A stretch of 64,000 nt of DNA from contig JANRIG010000014.1 of NCBI GenBank assembly GCA_033765235.1, forward strand, positions 1-64,000. Reading direction: 5' to 3'. Made by a program: the position numbers and the translations under genes. Below the pieces are notes generated by a model, which saw only the letters and a program-made list of their open reading frames with translations, was not told the origin of the DNA and made no database searches. Source of the stretch: JANRIG01 sp033765235. Lineage in GTDB: Bacteria; Bacteroidota; Bacteroidia; Cytophagales; UBA9547. Positions 36,881 to 45,317 of this stretch are shown one piece after another. The first letter of the stretch is position 1. Every line of letters begins with the position of its first letter.

Positions 36881-38675
36881 TGTATTGAAGTTTTGATACT
36901 TTGAATAATTCTGTGATTACAGACGGGATATCTAATACCAAGCATACATTTCCATTGCCCAGTATGGTGGCACCACTGATGAATTTAATATTTTCGAGTG
37001 GTTTCTCGAGTGGTTTTTCTACAATCTCTTTTTGCTGAAGCAGCCTATCTACCACAAATCCTACATCTTTGCCCCCATAAGACACAATGATGACATAAAG
37101 TCTGTCATATGCGTCTAATTTGTCAAATGTATGTTGGAGTGCTTGCTTGTATGAGTTGTCGCGGTCATGAAATATGTCTGACAAGAACACGATGCTGATA
37201 TTTTTGTTGAGATAGGTAGCTATCAATCCTTTGTTTATTTTATGAATATCTTTTTTTTGCAGCTGTATCACCGCTTCTGTGTAGGTGAGCGGTATTGCAA
37301 ACTCATTGTTGTCAAGCTCAAATAATAATGCAGCTTTCAATGCCATAGAAGAGGGTAGCGATAGCTCTATTGTAGTGCCTGCATTCACTTCTGTAGTTAT
37401 TTTCACTTTTGCACCTATGGCATCCATACTTTTTTTGACCACATCCATTCCCACACCTCTTCCTGATACTGACGTTATTTTGTCGCTCGACGAAAATCCG
37501 GGTTCAAATACAAGGTTGATAATCTGGTCTTTGGTCATTTTGCTTGCAAAATCTGCATTTATTATCCCCTTTTCTATAGCTTTAGATTTGATAATGTCAT
37601 GATTAATGCCTTTGCCGTCATCAGTAATTTTGATGACAATAGTTTCTTTTTCGCTGGTAGCACTTATAGTGAGGCTGCCAATTTCATTTTTGCCGAGTGC
37701 AAGTCTTTGAGCAGGACTTTCTATTCCATGGCTTATAGCGTTTCTTACTATGTGCACCAATGAGTCTGATATGATCTGGAGCACATTTCTGTCTATTTCT
37801 GTTTCTGCTCCCTCTATTATTAGATTTACTCTCTTGTCTTCAATCACAGCGGTGTCTCTCACTACCCTGTGTATTTTGTTGAAAAGTATATTGAGTTGTA
37901 CAAGCCTCACATTCATGACCGAATATTGCAGCTCTGAGGTGATACGCATAAGCCTTGAAAATTCATTTTTGCGACCTGTACTTTGCACAGAAGTGATTAC
38001 TCTGTCGCGCTCTATGAGCAGCTCGCCTACCAAGTTCATGAGGTTGTCTAATTTTTTTACGGGTATTTGTATGATATCCGAAAAAGTGAGTTTGTTTTCT
38101 GTGCCATCAACAAGGTCATTGCTTATTATATCTTCACTCAAGTTGGTGTCCGGCAATGGATCTGTAATTTTATTTTTAGGCGTATCATCATCATTTGTCA
38201 AATCAGGTTTGTTATTTATTTCAATATTTTGATTTAACACTTTTTCGCCGGCAGATTTTATCTTTTGGCTCGGTATAGAGCCGTAGCCTTCTTTTGAATT
38301 TCTGATAAGTACTTCGAGTTTGGTTTTTAGGCCTTTGTATTTTACTTGCTCAGGTTTGGCAGATTTTATATTTTGAATCATGCTCACCAATAAATCGTTT
38401 GCTTTGAAAAGGTCGTTGAATATTTTTTCTTCTATCACTATACTTCCTTTTCTTATTTCGGCAAATATATCTTCCATTACATGGGCCATGTCTGCTATGT
38501 GGTGGTAGCCCATGGCAGATGCATTGGCTTTGATGGTATGGGTTATTCTGAATATGTTATCTATGGCTTTTTTGTCTGAGTGTGATTTTTCGAGCTTGGC
38601 AAACAGCATATTGAGCTCCTCAGATCCTTCGGAGGCTTCGGCTACAAATAGTTCTTTTAGTTCGTCGTCTTTCAT
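36870..38675 (-). CDS. cheA: Chemotaxis histidine kinase CheA
   Basis: 601 residues. P1 HPt domain at 1-105 with the phosphorylatable His46 in RITHTIKANASAMG; a polar linker (about 106-205) in place of a recognisable P2 CheY/CheB-binding domain; P3 dimerisation helices (KKLDNLMNLVGELLIERDRV); P4 ATP-binding domain with N box HIVRNAISHGIESP, G1 DDGKGIN, F box VFEPGFSSSD and G2 GRGVGMDVV; and a C-terminal CheW-like P5 (AALLFELDNNEFAIPLTYTE). It autophosphorylates under receptor and CheW control and passes phosphate to CheY and CheB. The lack of P2 is unlike E. coli CheA but known in other CheA classes. Seven bp separate it from cheB. Confidence 0.96.
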   Translation of the reverse strand: MKDDELKELFVAEASEGSEELNMLFAKLEKSHSDKKAIDNIFRITHTIKANASAMGYHHIADMAHVMEDIFAEIRKGSIVIEEKIFNDLFKANDLLVSMIQNIKSAKPEQVKYKGLKTKLEVLIRNSKEGYGSIPSQKIKSAGEKVLNQNIEINNKPDLTNDDDTPKNKITDPLPDTNLSEDIISNDLVDGTENKLTFSDIIQIPVKKLDNLMNLVGELLIERDRVITSVQSTGRKNEFSRLMRITSELQYSVMNVRLVQLNILFNKIHRVVRDTAVIEDKRVNLIIEGAETEIDRNVLQIISDSLVHIVRNAISHGIESPAQRLALGKNEIGSLTISATSEKETIVIKITDDGKGINHDIIKSKAIEKGIINADFASKMTKDQIINLVFEPGFSSSDKITSVSGRGVGMDVVKKSMDAIGAKVKITTEVNAGTTIELSLPSSMALKAALLFELDNNEFAIPLTYTEAVIQLQKKDIHKINKGLIATYLNKNISIVFLSDIFHDRDNSYKQALQHTFDKLDAYDRLYVIIVSYGGKDVGFVVDRLLQQKEIVEKPLEKPLENIKFISGATILGNGNVCLVLDIPSVITELFKVSKLQYNDN

Positions 38676-38682
38676 AATATTA

Positions 38683-39717
38683 TTAATCTAAGCATCCTAC
38701 AATATATGCGGGTATATCTTTGAGGTCGAGTATTTGTGATACAGCATTCATCTCTACAGCTGCTTTGGGCATGCCCCACACTATGCTGGAGAGTTCGTTT
38801 TGAGCTATAGTCATGCTACCTTGCCTATGCATTTTGAGCATACCTGATGCTCCGTCTTTGCCCATTCCTGTGAGCAATATGCCTATACTTCTTTGTTTAT
38901 ACACCTCTGATATAGAGGTGAATATGCCATCTACTGATGGGTGATTAAACTCTTTGTATGTATTGTCATCACATTTGAACAAATATTTTTCATTGAGTTT
39001 AGTGATTTTCATATTACAATCACCGGGCATGAAATATGCTGTATTGGCCTTGAGTACTTCGTCCGGGGCAGCTATCTTCACATCAAATGGTGAAATGGCG
39101 TGAAGCCTTGATGCAAATGACTTAATAAACTCATTGGGCATGTGCTGTGCTATTACTATGGTAATGGGCAAATTTTGTGGAAGGTTGACCAATATATATT
39201 CTATAGCACCGGTGCCTCCCGTAGATGAGCCAATGGCTACTATATCATACGGACAAGTGTTTGAAAATGTATGGGTTAAATTATTCTTTTGTAAATATTT
39301 TTTGTGTTTTAATATATCTATTTCAGATGCTTGTTTTATTTTTTGTAAAATTTGGGATTCAAGTTCTCTTATTTTTGAGTTTATGAGTCCAAGTGGTTTG
39401 TCTATGAAGTCTATAGCCCCTTCATTGAGTGCTTCTATGGCAGAGTCGGGGTTTGTGGCTCTCAGGCTGCTCAGTATCACTATAGGTGTAGGGTTTTCAG
39501 ACATTATTTTTTTGATGGCATACAGCCCGTCATAGTCTTTCATGATGAGGTCAAGCAGGACTACATCAGGCTTGAGTAATTTTGATTTTTCAAATGCTTC
39601 TTTTCCATCTTTGGCTGTGTCTGCTACGGTAAATTGGTTGCTGTGCATAATCATGTCGCTGAGTATCATTCTCATGAAGCCTGAGTCATCCACTATGAGT
39701 ACTGACACTTGTTTCAT
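38683..39717 (-). CDS. cheB: Protein-glutamate methylesterase CheB
   Basis: 344 residues: N-terminal receiver domain with phospho-acceptor Asp56 (VVLLDLIMKD), a linker, and a C-terminal methylesterase/deamidase domain with the catalytic triad Ser165 (IGSSTGGTGAIEYIL), His192 (IAQHMPNEF) and Asp288 (LTGMGKDGASGM). It removes methyl groups from the receptor when phosphorylated by CheA, opposing CheR. The numbering is within two residues of E. coli CheB, and no residue is missing. It lies between cheY and cheA with short gaps (17 and 7 bp). Confidence 0.96.
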   Translation of the reverse strand: MKQVSVLIVDDSGFMRMILSDMIMHSNQFTVADTAKDGKEAFEKSKLLKPDVVLLDLIMKDYDGLYAIKKIMSENPTPIVILSSLRATNPDSAIEALNEGAIDFIDKPLGLINSKIRELESQILQKIKQASEIDILKHKKYLQKNNLTHTFSNTCPYDIVAIGSSTGGTGAIEYILVNLPQNLPITIVIAQHMPNEFIKSFASRLHAISPFDVKIAAPDEVLKANTAYFMPGDCNMKITKLNEKYLFKCDDNTYKEFNHPSVDGIFTSISEVYKQRSIGILLTGMGKDGASGMLKMHRQGSMTIAQNELSSIVWGMPKAAVEMNAVSQILDLKDIPAYIVGCLD

Positions 39718-39734
39718 AATATTTTTAATGTTTT

Positions 39735-40097
39735 TTAGACCAAGGCATTTTTTACCACACTTATCAATTGCTCAGAGGTAAATGGTTTTATGATATAGTG
39801 GCTGGCACCGCGTTTTATGCCTTCTTCTACTACAGACTCTTGACCTACAGCACTTATCATCACTACTTTGGACTCTATCTCTTCTTCTTTGAGTACATTG
39901 AGTATGTCTAAGCCGAGCATATCGGGCAGTATATTGTCGAGGGTGATGAGGTCAGGTTGCATCTCTATGGCCATGTCTATGGCAGATTCGCCATTGCCTG
40001 CCATACCTACTACTTGATATCCTGCCTCTAATAGGGTGTCTCTGATGATGGTGCGCATATACAGCGAGTCATCTACTACAAGTACTTTTTTTGCCAT
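39735..40097 (-). CDS. cheY: CheY-type single-domain response regulator
   Basis: 120 residues, a lone receiver domain. The acidic pocket is VLVVDDS, the phospho-acceptor is Asp54 in ITLDNILPDM, the switch residue lies in KVVMISAVGQES, and the conserved Lys-Pro is in HYIIKPFTSEQ. It takes phosphate from CheA and loses it through the CheC-like protein in the same operon. As no flagellar motor genes are present, its output target is unknown; in gliding Bacteroidota the gliding motor or exopolysaccharide/adhesin control are candidates by inference only. Confidence 0.93.
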   Translation of the reverse strand: MAKKVLVVDDSLYMRTIIRDTLLEAGYQVVGMAGNGESAIDMAIEMQPDLITLDNILPDMLGLDILNVLKEEEIESKVVMISAVGQESVVEEGIKRGASHYIIKPFTSEQLISVVKNALV

Positions 40098-40138
40098 AAT
40101 AATATTGTTTTGCGAGTTGTTAAATTTAATATTCTACC

Positions 40139-40663
40139 TTACATCAATGTGCTCACTTCTTCTTTTTTGATTAATCTATATATATCAATGAGTATTATCA
40201 ACCTGTTTTGTTTTTTTACTATACCAAGTATGTAGCCACTATCTATAGATGTGCCTTGTATGATATTTGGTGTATTATCTATGTCTTTTTCTGAGATTGC
40301 CAGTGTATTGGGCACTTCTCTCACAAGTATGCCCATTTTCACCTCATTGCTTTCTACCACCAAGGTGTAATTTTGAATAGAGGTATTGGCAGTATCTTTT
40401 TCTAAAGCTAAGCCTAATCTTTCTTCAGGGTCTATGATAGACAAAATATTGCCTCTGATATTGGCCACCCCTTTGATATAGCGCGGAGCCAAGGGCACTT
40501 TGGTGATATTGGGAGTGATAACAACCTCTTTTATCTGGTCTATCATCAGGCCATATTCTTCGTTTCCAAGTTTAAAGACTATTACCTGCGATGTTTTCAG
40601 ATTGCTTTGGGCTATATCTTCCATGCTTTTTTCTTGCGATATGCTTTTTACTGCGCTTTGCAT
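40139..40663 (-). CDS. cheW: CheW coupling protein
   Basis: 174 residues. After about 25 polar residues comes a single CheW domain: QVIVFKLGNEEYGLMIDQIKE at its start, ITKVPLAPRYIKGVANIRGN (the receptor/kinase contact region), ILSIIDPEERLGL, and the closing DSGYILGIVKKQNRLIILID. It bridges the receptor's tip and CheA P5 to form the signalling array in the cytoplasm. It starts 7 bp after the receptor gene's stop, so receptor and coupler are co-translated from one message. Confidence 0.94.
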   Translation of the reverse strand: MQSAVKSISQEKSMEDIAQSNLKTSQVIVFKLGNEEYGLMIDQIKEVVITPNITKVPLAPRYIKGVANIRGNILSIIDPEERLGLALEKDTANTSIQNYTLVVESNEVKMGILVREVPNTLAISEKDIDNTPNIIQGTSIDSGYILGIVKKQNRLIILIDIYRLIKKEEVSTLM

Positions 40664-40670
40664 AGTTATA

Positions 40671-42860
40671 TTAGTTATTGCTCAATTTGAACTGGTCTAT
40701 TCCTTTTTTCAATTCTTCGGCTACTTTTGACAGGTTATCGCCTGTTTGAGCTATTTCATCCATAGATTTGTTGAGCTCAATGGAGCTATTTGCAACTTCT
40801 TGTGTGCCTGATGCCACCTCTTCGGCTACTACTACTATTTTTTCAATATTTTTTACTACAGTGCCTATGCCTTCTTTTTGTGAAGTGGTGCCTGCCAATA
40901 TTTCTTTGGAAAGGCTAAATGTTTCGGTACTGGAGGAATATATAACATTGAAAACCTCTTCAGCAGATTTTGATGCTTGTGAGCCCGACTCTACACTGTT
41001 TTTCATTTTGTCTATTGCCTTATTTGCAGATTGGATATCTTTTTGCACATCTTTTATTACTTTATCTATGTCCACAGCAGATTTGCGGGAGTCTTCGGCA
41101 AGTTTTCTTATTTCTTCTGCCACCACCGCAAATCCTCTGCCAGCATCGCCCGCTCTGGCAGCCTCTATGGCGGCATTGAGTGCAAGCAGGTTGGTTTGAG
41201 AGGCTATGTCGGTGATTACGTTGAGTGTCCGAGATATTTCTTCACTTCTATTGGTAAGTACTTCTATAGAGTTGGAGGTGATGTCTGCAGAGCCCGATAT
41301 GCCATTCATATTATCTACTACTTGCTTTATGATTTTCATGCCATTTTGGCAACTTTCTTGTCCTTTTTCGGCAGAAGTATTTATGATTTCGGCTTTTTTG
41401 CCTACTTCATTAGAAGACCTGAGTATGGTTTCTACCAGTTTTGATGATTCATCTGTACGCGTAGCCTGGTCTTGTGCACCTGAAGCCATTTGTTGTATGG
41501 CTGATGCTACCTCTTTAGTGCTTTTTTTGGCACTTTCAGTGCGATTATTCATTTGTACTGATGAGGTAGCTATGGTATAAGAGCTTTTTTCTATCTCTTT
41601 CATGAGCTTATTCAAGTTTTTCAAGGCTATATTGAGTGCATCTGCCATGTCTTTTATGTCTCCTTTCGCTTGCATTTTAAAGCTTTGAGTAAGGTCTCCC
41701 ATTGATATTGCAGTAATTATTCTGTTTATTTCCAACACAGGTTCAGATATGTTGATTAATAATATATTTATAGCATCGCCGAGTGATTTCCATTGCCCTT
41801 CAAACTTGTCTGTGACTAGTCTTTCTCTTAGTTGACCTTCTGCCCCTGCCTTATTTACTATATTGTTAATATCGCCTACTATGCCCTTTATGGTATCGCG
41901 CAGTGCCAATAAATCATTGGTTACCGTTAATATATCACCACTCAGTTTTACACCTTTTATATTCATGGCAGCATCAAAATTGCCTTTAGATATTTCGCTT
42001 ATGAAGTTGCTGGCAGCATTAAATCCTATAGTAAACTCAGTGACGTCTGTTGCAAATTTTATCACTTTCACCACTTTGTTATTATGGTCAAGTATAGGGT
42101 TGTACGATGCCTGTATATATATTTCTTTGCCGTTTTTTCCTATTCTTTTGTAGGTAGCAGCTTCATACTCGCCTCTGTTTAGCTTTTCCCAAAACATTTT
42201 GTATTCATTAGAGTTTGTATAAGCTGGTTCACAAAACATCCGATGATGCTTTCCTTTTATCTCCTCTATTGTATATCCTACGGTGTTTACAAATAGCTCA
42301 TTGGCTGTGATAATGGTGCCGTCCATGTTAAACTCTATGATGGCTGTAGATTTGCTGATGGCATTTATTTGTCCTATGTTAAGTGCGTTTTGCATCATTT
42401 GTGCAGTGACGTCTGTAGCAAATTTTATCACTTTCACTACTTTGTTATTATGGTCAAGTATGGGGTTGTACGATGCTTGTATGTATATTTCTTTACCGTT
42501 TTTGCCTATTCGTTTATAGGTAGCAGCATCATATTCGCCACGGTTGAGTTTTTCCCAAAACATTTTGTATTCATTAGAGTTTGCATACGCTTGCTCACAA
42601 AACATGCGGTGATGCTTTCCTTGTATTTCTGCCAAGGTGTACCCTATGGCCTTAAGAAATAAATCATTGGCAGTACTCACAGTACCGTCAGGATAAAACT
42701 CTATTACTGCTGTTGACTTATTAATAGCGTCTAATTTTGCTTGCATCTCTGACATTAATATACTTTGTCGGTCAGAAGTTTCTCTTTTTGCAATATCTGT
42801 TTCTGTCGTTTTTGTCACGGTGCCGTTTGACGGTTCAATGTCTTTATAATTATTTTTCAT
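40671..42860 (-). CDS. Soluble methyl-accepting chemotaxis protein, PAS-PAS-MCP (BdlA-like)
   Basis: 729 residues, no membrane segment. PAS1 (about 41-152) and PAS2 (about 163-274) are near copies: from KHHRMFCE to FATDVT they differ at 3 of 71 positions, with a period of 122 residues (366 bp). A HAMP-like segment follows (ISMGDLTQSFKMQAKGDIKD), then a long coiled-coil signalling domain with the conserved hairpin tip TDIASQTNLLALNAAIEAAR at about 550-570. The order and PAS subtype match cytosolic receptors such as Pseudomonas BdlA and Aer-type sensors, so energy, redox or heme/flavin-linked sensing is plausible. It heads the operon and is the only receptor in the window. Confidence 0.95.
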   Translation of the reverse strand: MKNNYKDIEPSNGTVTKTTETDIAKRETSDRQSILMSEMQAKLDAINKSTAVIEFYPDGTVSTANDLFLKAIGYTLAEIQGKHHRMFCEQAYANSNEYKMFWEKLNRGEYDAATYKRIGKNGKEIYIQASYNPILDHNNKVVKVIKFATDVTAQMMQNALNIGQINAISKSTAIIEFNMDGTIITANELFVNTVGYTIEEIKGKHHRMFCEPAYTNSNEYKMFWEKLNRGEYEAATYKRIGKNGKEIYIQASYNPILDHNNKVVKVIKFATDVTEFTIGFNAASNFISEISKGNFDAAMNIKGVKLSGDILTVTNDLLALRDTIKGIVGDINNIVNKAGAEGQLRERLVTDKFEGQWKSLGDAINILLINISEPVLEINRIITAISMGDLTQSFKMQAKGDIKDMADALNIALKNLNKLMKEIEKSSYTIATSSVQMNNRTESAKKSTKEVASAIQQMASGAQDQATRTDESSKLVETILRSSNEVGKKAEIINTSAEKGQESCQNGMKIIKQVVDNMNGISGSADITSNSIEVLTNRSEEISRTLNVITDIASQTNLLALNAAIEAARAGDAGRGFAVVAEEIRKLAEDSRKSAVDIDKVIKDVQKDIQSANKAIDKMKNSVESGSQASKSAEEVFNVIYSSSTETFSLSKEILAGTTSQKEGIGTVVKNIEKIVVVAEEVASGTQEVANSSIELNKSMDEIAQTGDNLSKVAEELKKGIDQFKLSNN

Positions 42861-43201
42861 ATGAACTTATTTTTTTGTGTATATACGCTATATTAATGTG
42901 AAAGTAACTGTTATTTGTGTGAAAAATTTTTATTAAAAAATGCATGAATTGTACTTTTACAACATAATAATAAGAATTTGTATACAAAATGTTGATAATC
43001 AAAAAATAAAAAATCTAATAAATATGACTATTTATATGTAAAATATACACTAATTTCTCTTGATTTTATATTTATTACATGCTATAACATATTAAAATAA
43101 TAATTTATTTTTCGAATTCAAACAAATTTCATTTATTGGGGTCATAATAATGTGCGGTCGTCCTATCGTACTAAAATATTTATAAACTAATGTTATAATA
43201 T
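42861..43201. other. AT-rich divergent control region
   Basis: 341 bp between the receptor gene (minus strand) and the LytTR regulator gene (plus strand). No ORF or strong hairpin is seen. On the minus strand GTTACTTTCA (near 42908-42899) is a weak -7 candidate for the Che operon. No paired LytTR direct repeat could be identified with confidence. Confidence 0.5.
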
Positions 43202-43921
43202 ATGAAAGTGCTTATTGTAGATGATGATAATTTGTCTGTCAAAATATTAGAATCATTATTAAAGTCTCACTTTTTGCATATAGTAAGCGAGATATCAATA
43301 GCCAAAGACATAGATGAGGCAAAAGTAAAAATAGAAAACACATCTCCTCAGCTATTATTTTTAGATGTACATTTTCCCGAAAGCACGGGGTTTGATTTGC
43401 TCAACAGTCTAAAAATTATTACATTTGAAGTCATCATTACTACTGCTACTGAAAACTATGCCATAGATGCTTATAAAGTAAATGCCATCGATTTTTTGCT
43501 CAAGCCTGTACAAATAGATGATTTGGAACGCTGCCTCAACAAAGTCATAAATAAGTTGAACAATACAGGCATTATACCTGCCATCAGTAAGAAAAAATTA
43601 ACTTTACCTACCATAGGAGGCTCTCTGTTTGTGAATATTAACGATATATGTTTTTGTGAGGCAGATAATAATTATACCAAGATATACTTATCAGATGGCA
43701 AAAGTGAGACAATCACCCTTTCGCTTAAAGAATTAGAGGCATTATTGCCAACAAATTTATTTTTTAGAATACATAAGTCTTTCTTAGTAAATTTTGAAAA
43801 GATTGTACAATATAATAAGTCGGAAGGCGGTACCATAGTTGTAGAAGATTATCACAATCGTATGTTGCCTGTATCAAAGCAAATAAAAGAGACGCTTATC
43901 AATAGGCTGAGGATTTCATAA
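43202..43921 (+). CDS. LytTR-family response regulator
   Basis: 239 residues: receiver domain 1-120 with VLIVDDDN, phospho-acceptor Asp55 (LLFLDVHFPESTGFDLL) and IDFLLKPVQIDDLE, then a LytTR DNA-binding domain (about 137-235) with LFVNINDICFCEADNNYTKI, RIHKSFLVNFEKI and LPVSKQIKETLI. Such regulators usually answer to a LytS/YehU-type histidine kinase, but none is encoded next to it, so it is an orphan here. It is divergent from the chemosensory operon, so it could control that operon or take phosphate from CheA; both are inference. It converges on the thioredoxin-like gene 17 bp away. Confidence 0.93.
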   Translation: MKVLIVDDDNLSVKILESLLKSHFLHIVSEISIAKDIDEAKVKIENTSPQLLFLDVHFPESTGFDLLNSLKIITFEVIITTATENYAIDAYKVNAIDFLLKPVQIDDLERCLNKVINKLNNTGIIPAISKKKLTLPTIGGSLFVNINDICFCEADNNYTKIYLSDGKSETITLSLKELEALLPTNLFFRIHKSFLVNFEKIVQYNKSEGGTIVVEDYHNRMLPVSKQIKETLINRLRIS

Positions 43922-43938
43922 TACCCCGCTACGCCATA

Positions 43939-44517
43939 TCAATCCTCCACCAAGCAGCCAATCGGTTTTGTTTTTGGGGTTAATATTGGCTCGTTATTCA
44001 TCAATGCCTGCAGCACATCGGTGAGATAATATTGGGTAATTACAGTTCGCTTTTTGCCAAGGTCTTCAAGGCGATTGTCAATAGAGCCATAATATAACAC
44101 TTCATGGTAATCATTTATTACTGCTACGGTAGGTGCGGTGTCTATTTTGTAGTGCCTCGTTATTTTCATGGAGTGGTCTGTGTATATAGGTATTTTTATA
44201 GGATTATTATCCAAAAAATCATCTAACTCATCTTTTTGTACAGTTTTTTGAGATACTATTGCCACAAAATATATGCTGTCAGCCTTGTATTGTGAGGCTA
44301 TTTTGTTCATGTCTTGTACGTATGACTTGCACATGGGGCAATATGGCAGCATAAAAAACACAACCCTGTATTTGGCATGTGTTATTGATTTCCAGTCGGC
44401 AGGTTTGCCGCTCACAGTATGTTTTATATCAGCAGAAAAATGGCTATTTTGACCACGTATTGAATATAGAGCAGATAGTGAAAAAATGATGCACAACATA
44501 CTATTTCTCAAATACAT
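43939..44517 (-). CDS. Secreted thioredoxin-like (redoxin) protein
   Basis: 192 residues with a signal peptide (MYLRNSMLCIIFSLSALYSI, cleavage near RGQ) and a thioredoxin fold whose active site is Cys60-Pro-Met-Cys63 (FFMLPYCPMCKSYV), followed by a cis-Pro region (DTAPTVAVIND) and a C-terminal KPIGCLVED. This last segment is typical of redoxin domains found with secreted cytochrome or peroxiredoxin-like proteins. A periplasmic disulfide or peroxide role is likely. An alternative start is Met7 at 44499. The start codon lies only 3 bp beyond the U-tract of the sod terminator, so the gene's own promoter must overlap that terminator or expression depends on read-through. Confidence 0.8.
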   Translation of the reverse strand: MYLRNSMLCIIFSLSALYSIRGQNSHFSADIKHTVSGKPADWKSITHAKYRVVFFMLPYCPMCKSYVQDMNKIASQYKADSIYFVAIVSQKTVQKDELDDFLDNNPIKIPIYTDHSMKITRHYKIDTAPTVAVINDYHEVLYYGSIDNRLEDLGKKRTVITQYYLTDVLQALMNNEPILTPKTKPIGCLVED

Positions 44518-44519
44518 GC

Positions 44520-44554
44520 AAAAAAAAAATCAGCCCTGTCAAAAAAGGCTGATT
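44520..44554 (-). terminator. Rho-independent terminator of sodA
   Basis: On the minus strand AATCAGCC (44554-44547) pairs with GGCTGATT (44535-44528) around an 11-nt loop, and ten T follow (44529-44520). It lies 15 nt downstream of the sod stop codon and is the clearest terminator in the window. Confidence 0.88.
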
Positions 44555-44568
44555 ATGATATATTAAGG

Positions 44569-45171
44569 TTAAGCTTTTTTATACAGTTCTTCTACTTTGT
44601 CCCAATTTACCACATTCCAAAAAGCAGTGATATAGTCAGGTCTCCGATTTTGATATTTGAGATAATAAGCATGCTCCCACACATCGATACCGAGTATTGG
44701 AGTGCCTTTTGCCTCGGCTATATCCATGAGAGGGTTGTCTTGGTTGGGCGTAGAGGTAATGGCAATTTCTTTGTTTGCCACTATGAGCCATGCCCAGCCT
44801 GAGCCAAATCTTGTAGTGGCAGCTTTGGCAAACTCTTCTTTGAAGGCATCGAATGAGCCAAACTTTTTGTCAATGGCTGCTGCTACTTCGCCTGATGGCT
44901 TGCCTTTGCCTGAGGGGGTAAGCAATGTCCAAAACAAGGAGTGGTTGTAATGCCCTCCGCCATTGTTGCGCACAGCCATTGGGTATTTGCTAATGTTTTT
45001 ACAAATATCTTCTATAGATAAATTTTCTTCTGGTTTGCCTGACACGGCATTGTTAAGATTGGTCACATAAGCATTATGGTGCTTGCCATGGTGTATTTCC
45101 ATGGTCATTTTGTCAAAGTGTGGCTCTAGAGATTCTGTAGCATAAGGTAGAGCAGGAAGGGTGAAAGCCAT
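44569..45171 (-). CDS. sodA: Superoxide dismutase, Mn-type or cambialistic
   Basis: 200 residues, full length for Fe/Mn SOD; converts superoxide to peroxide and oxygen in the cytoplasm (no signal peptide). Metal ligands are His27 (MEIHHGKHH), His77 (HYNHSLFW), Asp163 and His167 (DVWEHAYY). The Gly-rich NNGGGHYNHS and the outer-sphere Gln in PNQDNPLMD match the Mn-type pattern rather than the Fe-type, but cambialistic enzymes share these features. Its own promoter (-7 TAACTTTG, 45221-45214) and terminator make it a single-gene unit. Confidence 0.95.
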   Translation of the reverse strand: MAFTLPALPYATESLEPHFDKMTMEIHHGKHHNAYVTNLNNAVSGKPEENLSIEDICKNISKYPMAVRNNGGGHYNHSLFWTLLTPSGKGKPSGEVAAAIDKKFGSFDAFKEEFAKAATTRFGSGWAWLIVANKEIAITSTPNQDNPLMDIAEAKGTPILGIDVWEHAYYLKYQNRRPDYITAFWNVVNWDKVEELYKKA

Positions 45172-45213
45172 ATATTTAATATTTTAAGTAAAGGTAATTT
45201 AATATTTGCCTGA

Positions 45214-45221
45214 CAAAGTTA
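45214..45221 (-). promoter_or_regulatory. -7 promoter element of sodA
   Basis: Minus strand TAACTTTG, a full match to TAnnTTTG; a TTTTG occurs 23 bp upstream, slightly farther than usual. The predicted start near 45208 gives a leader of about 37 nt. Confidence 0.45.
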
Positions 45222-45317
45222 TTGTAATCTTTAATATATGGTAACAAAAGATAAAATTTTTATTATTTACTGTCTGCTATTCATCAGGCAAGCTAGTATA
45301 TACTACAATATACTTTA

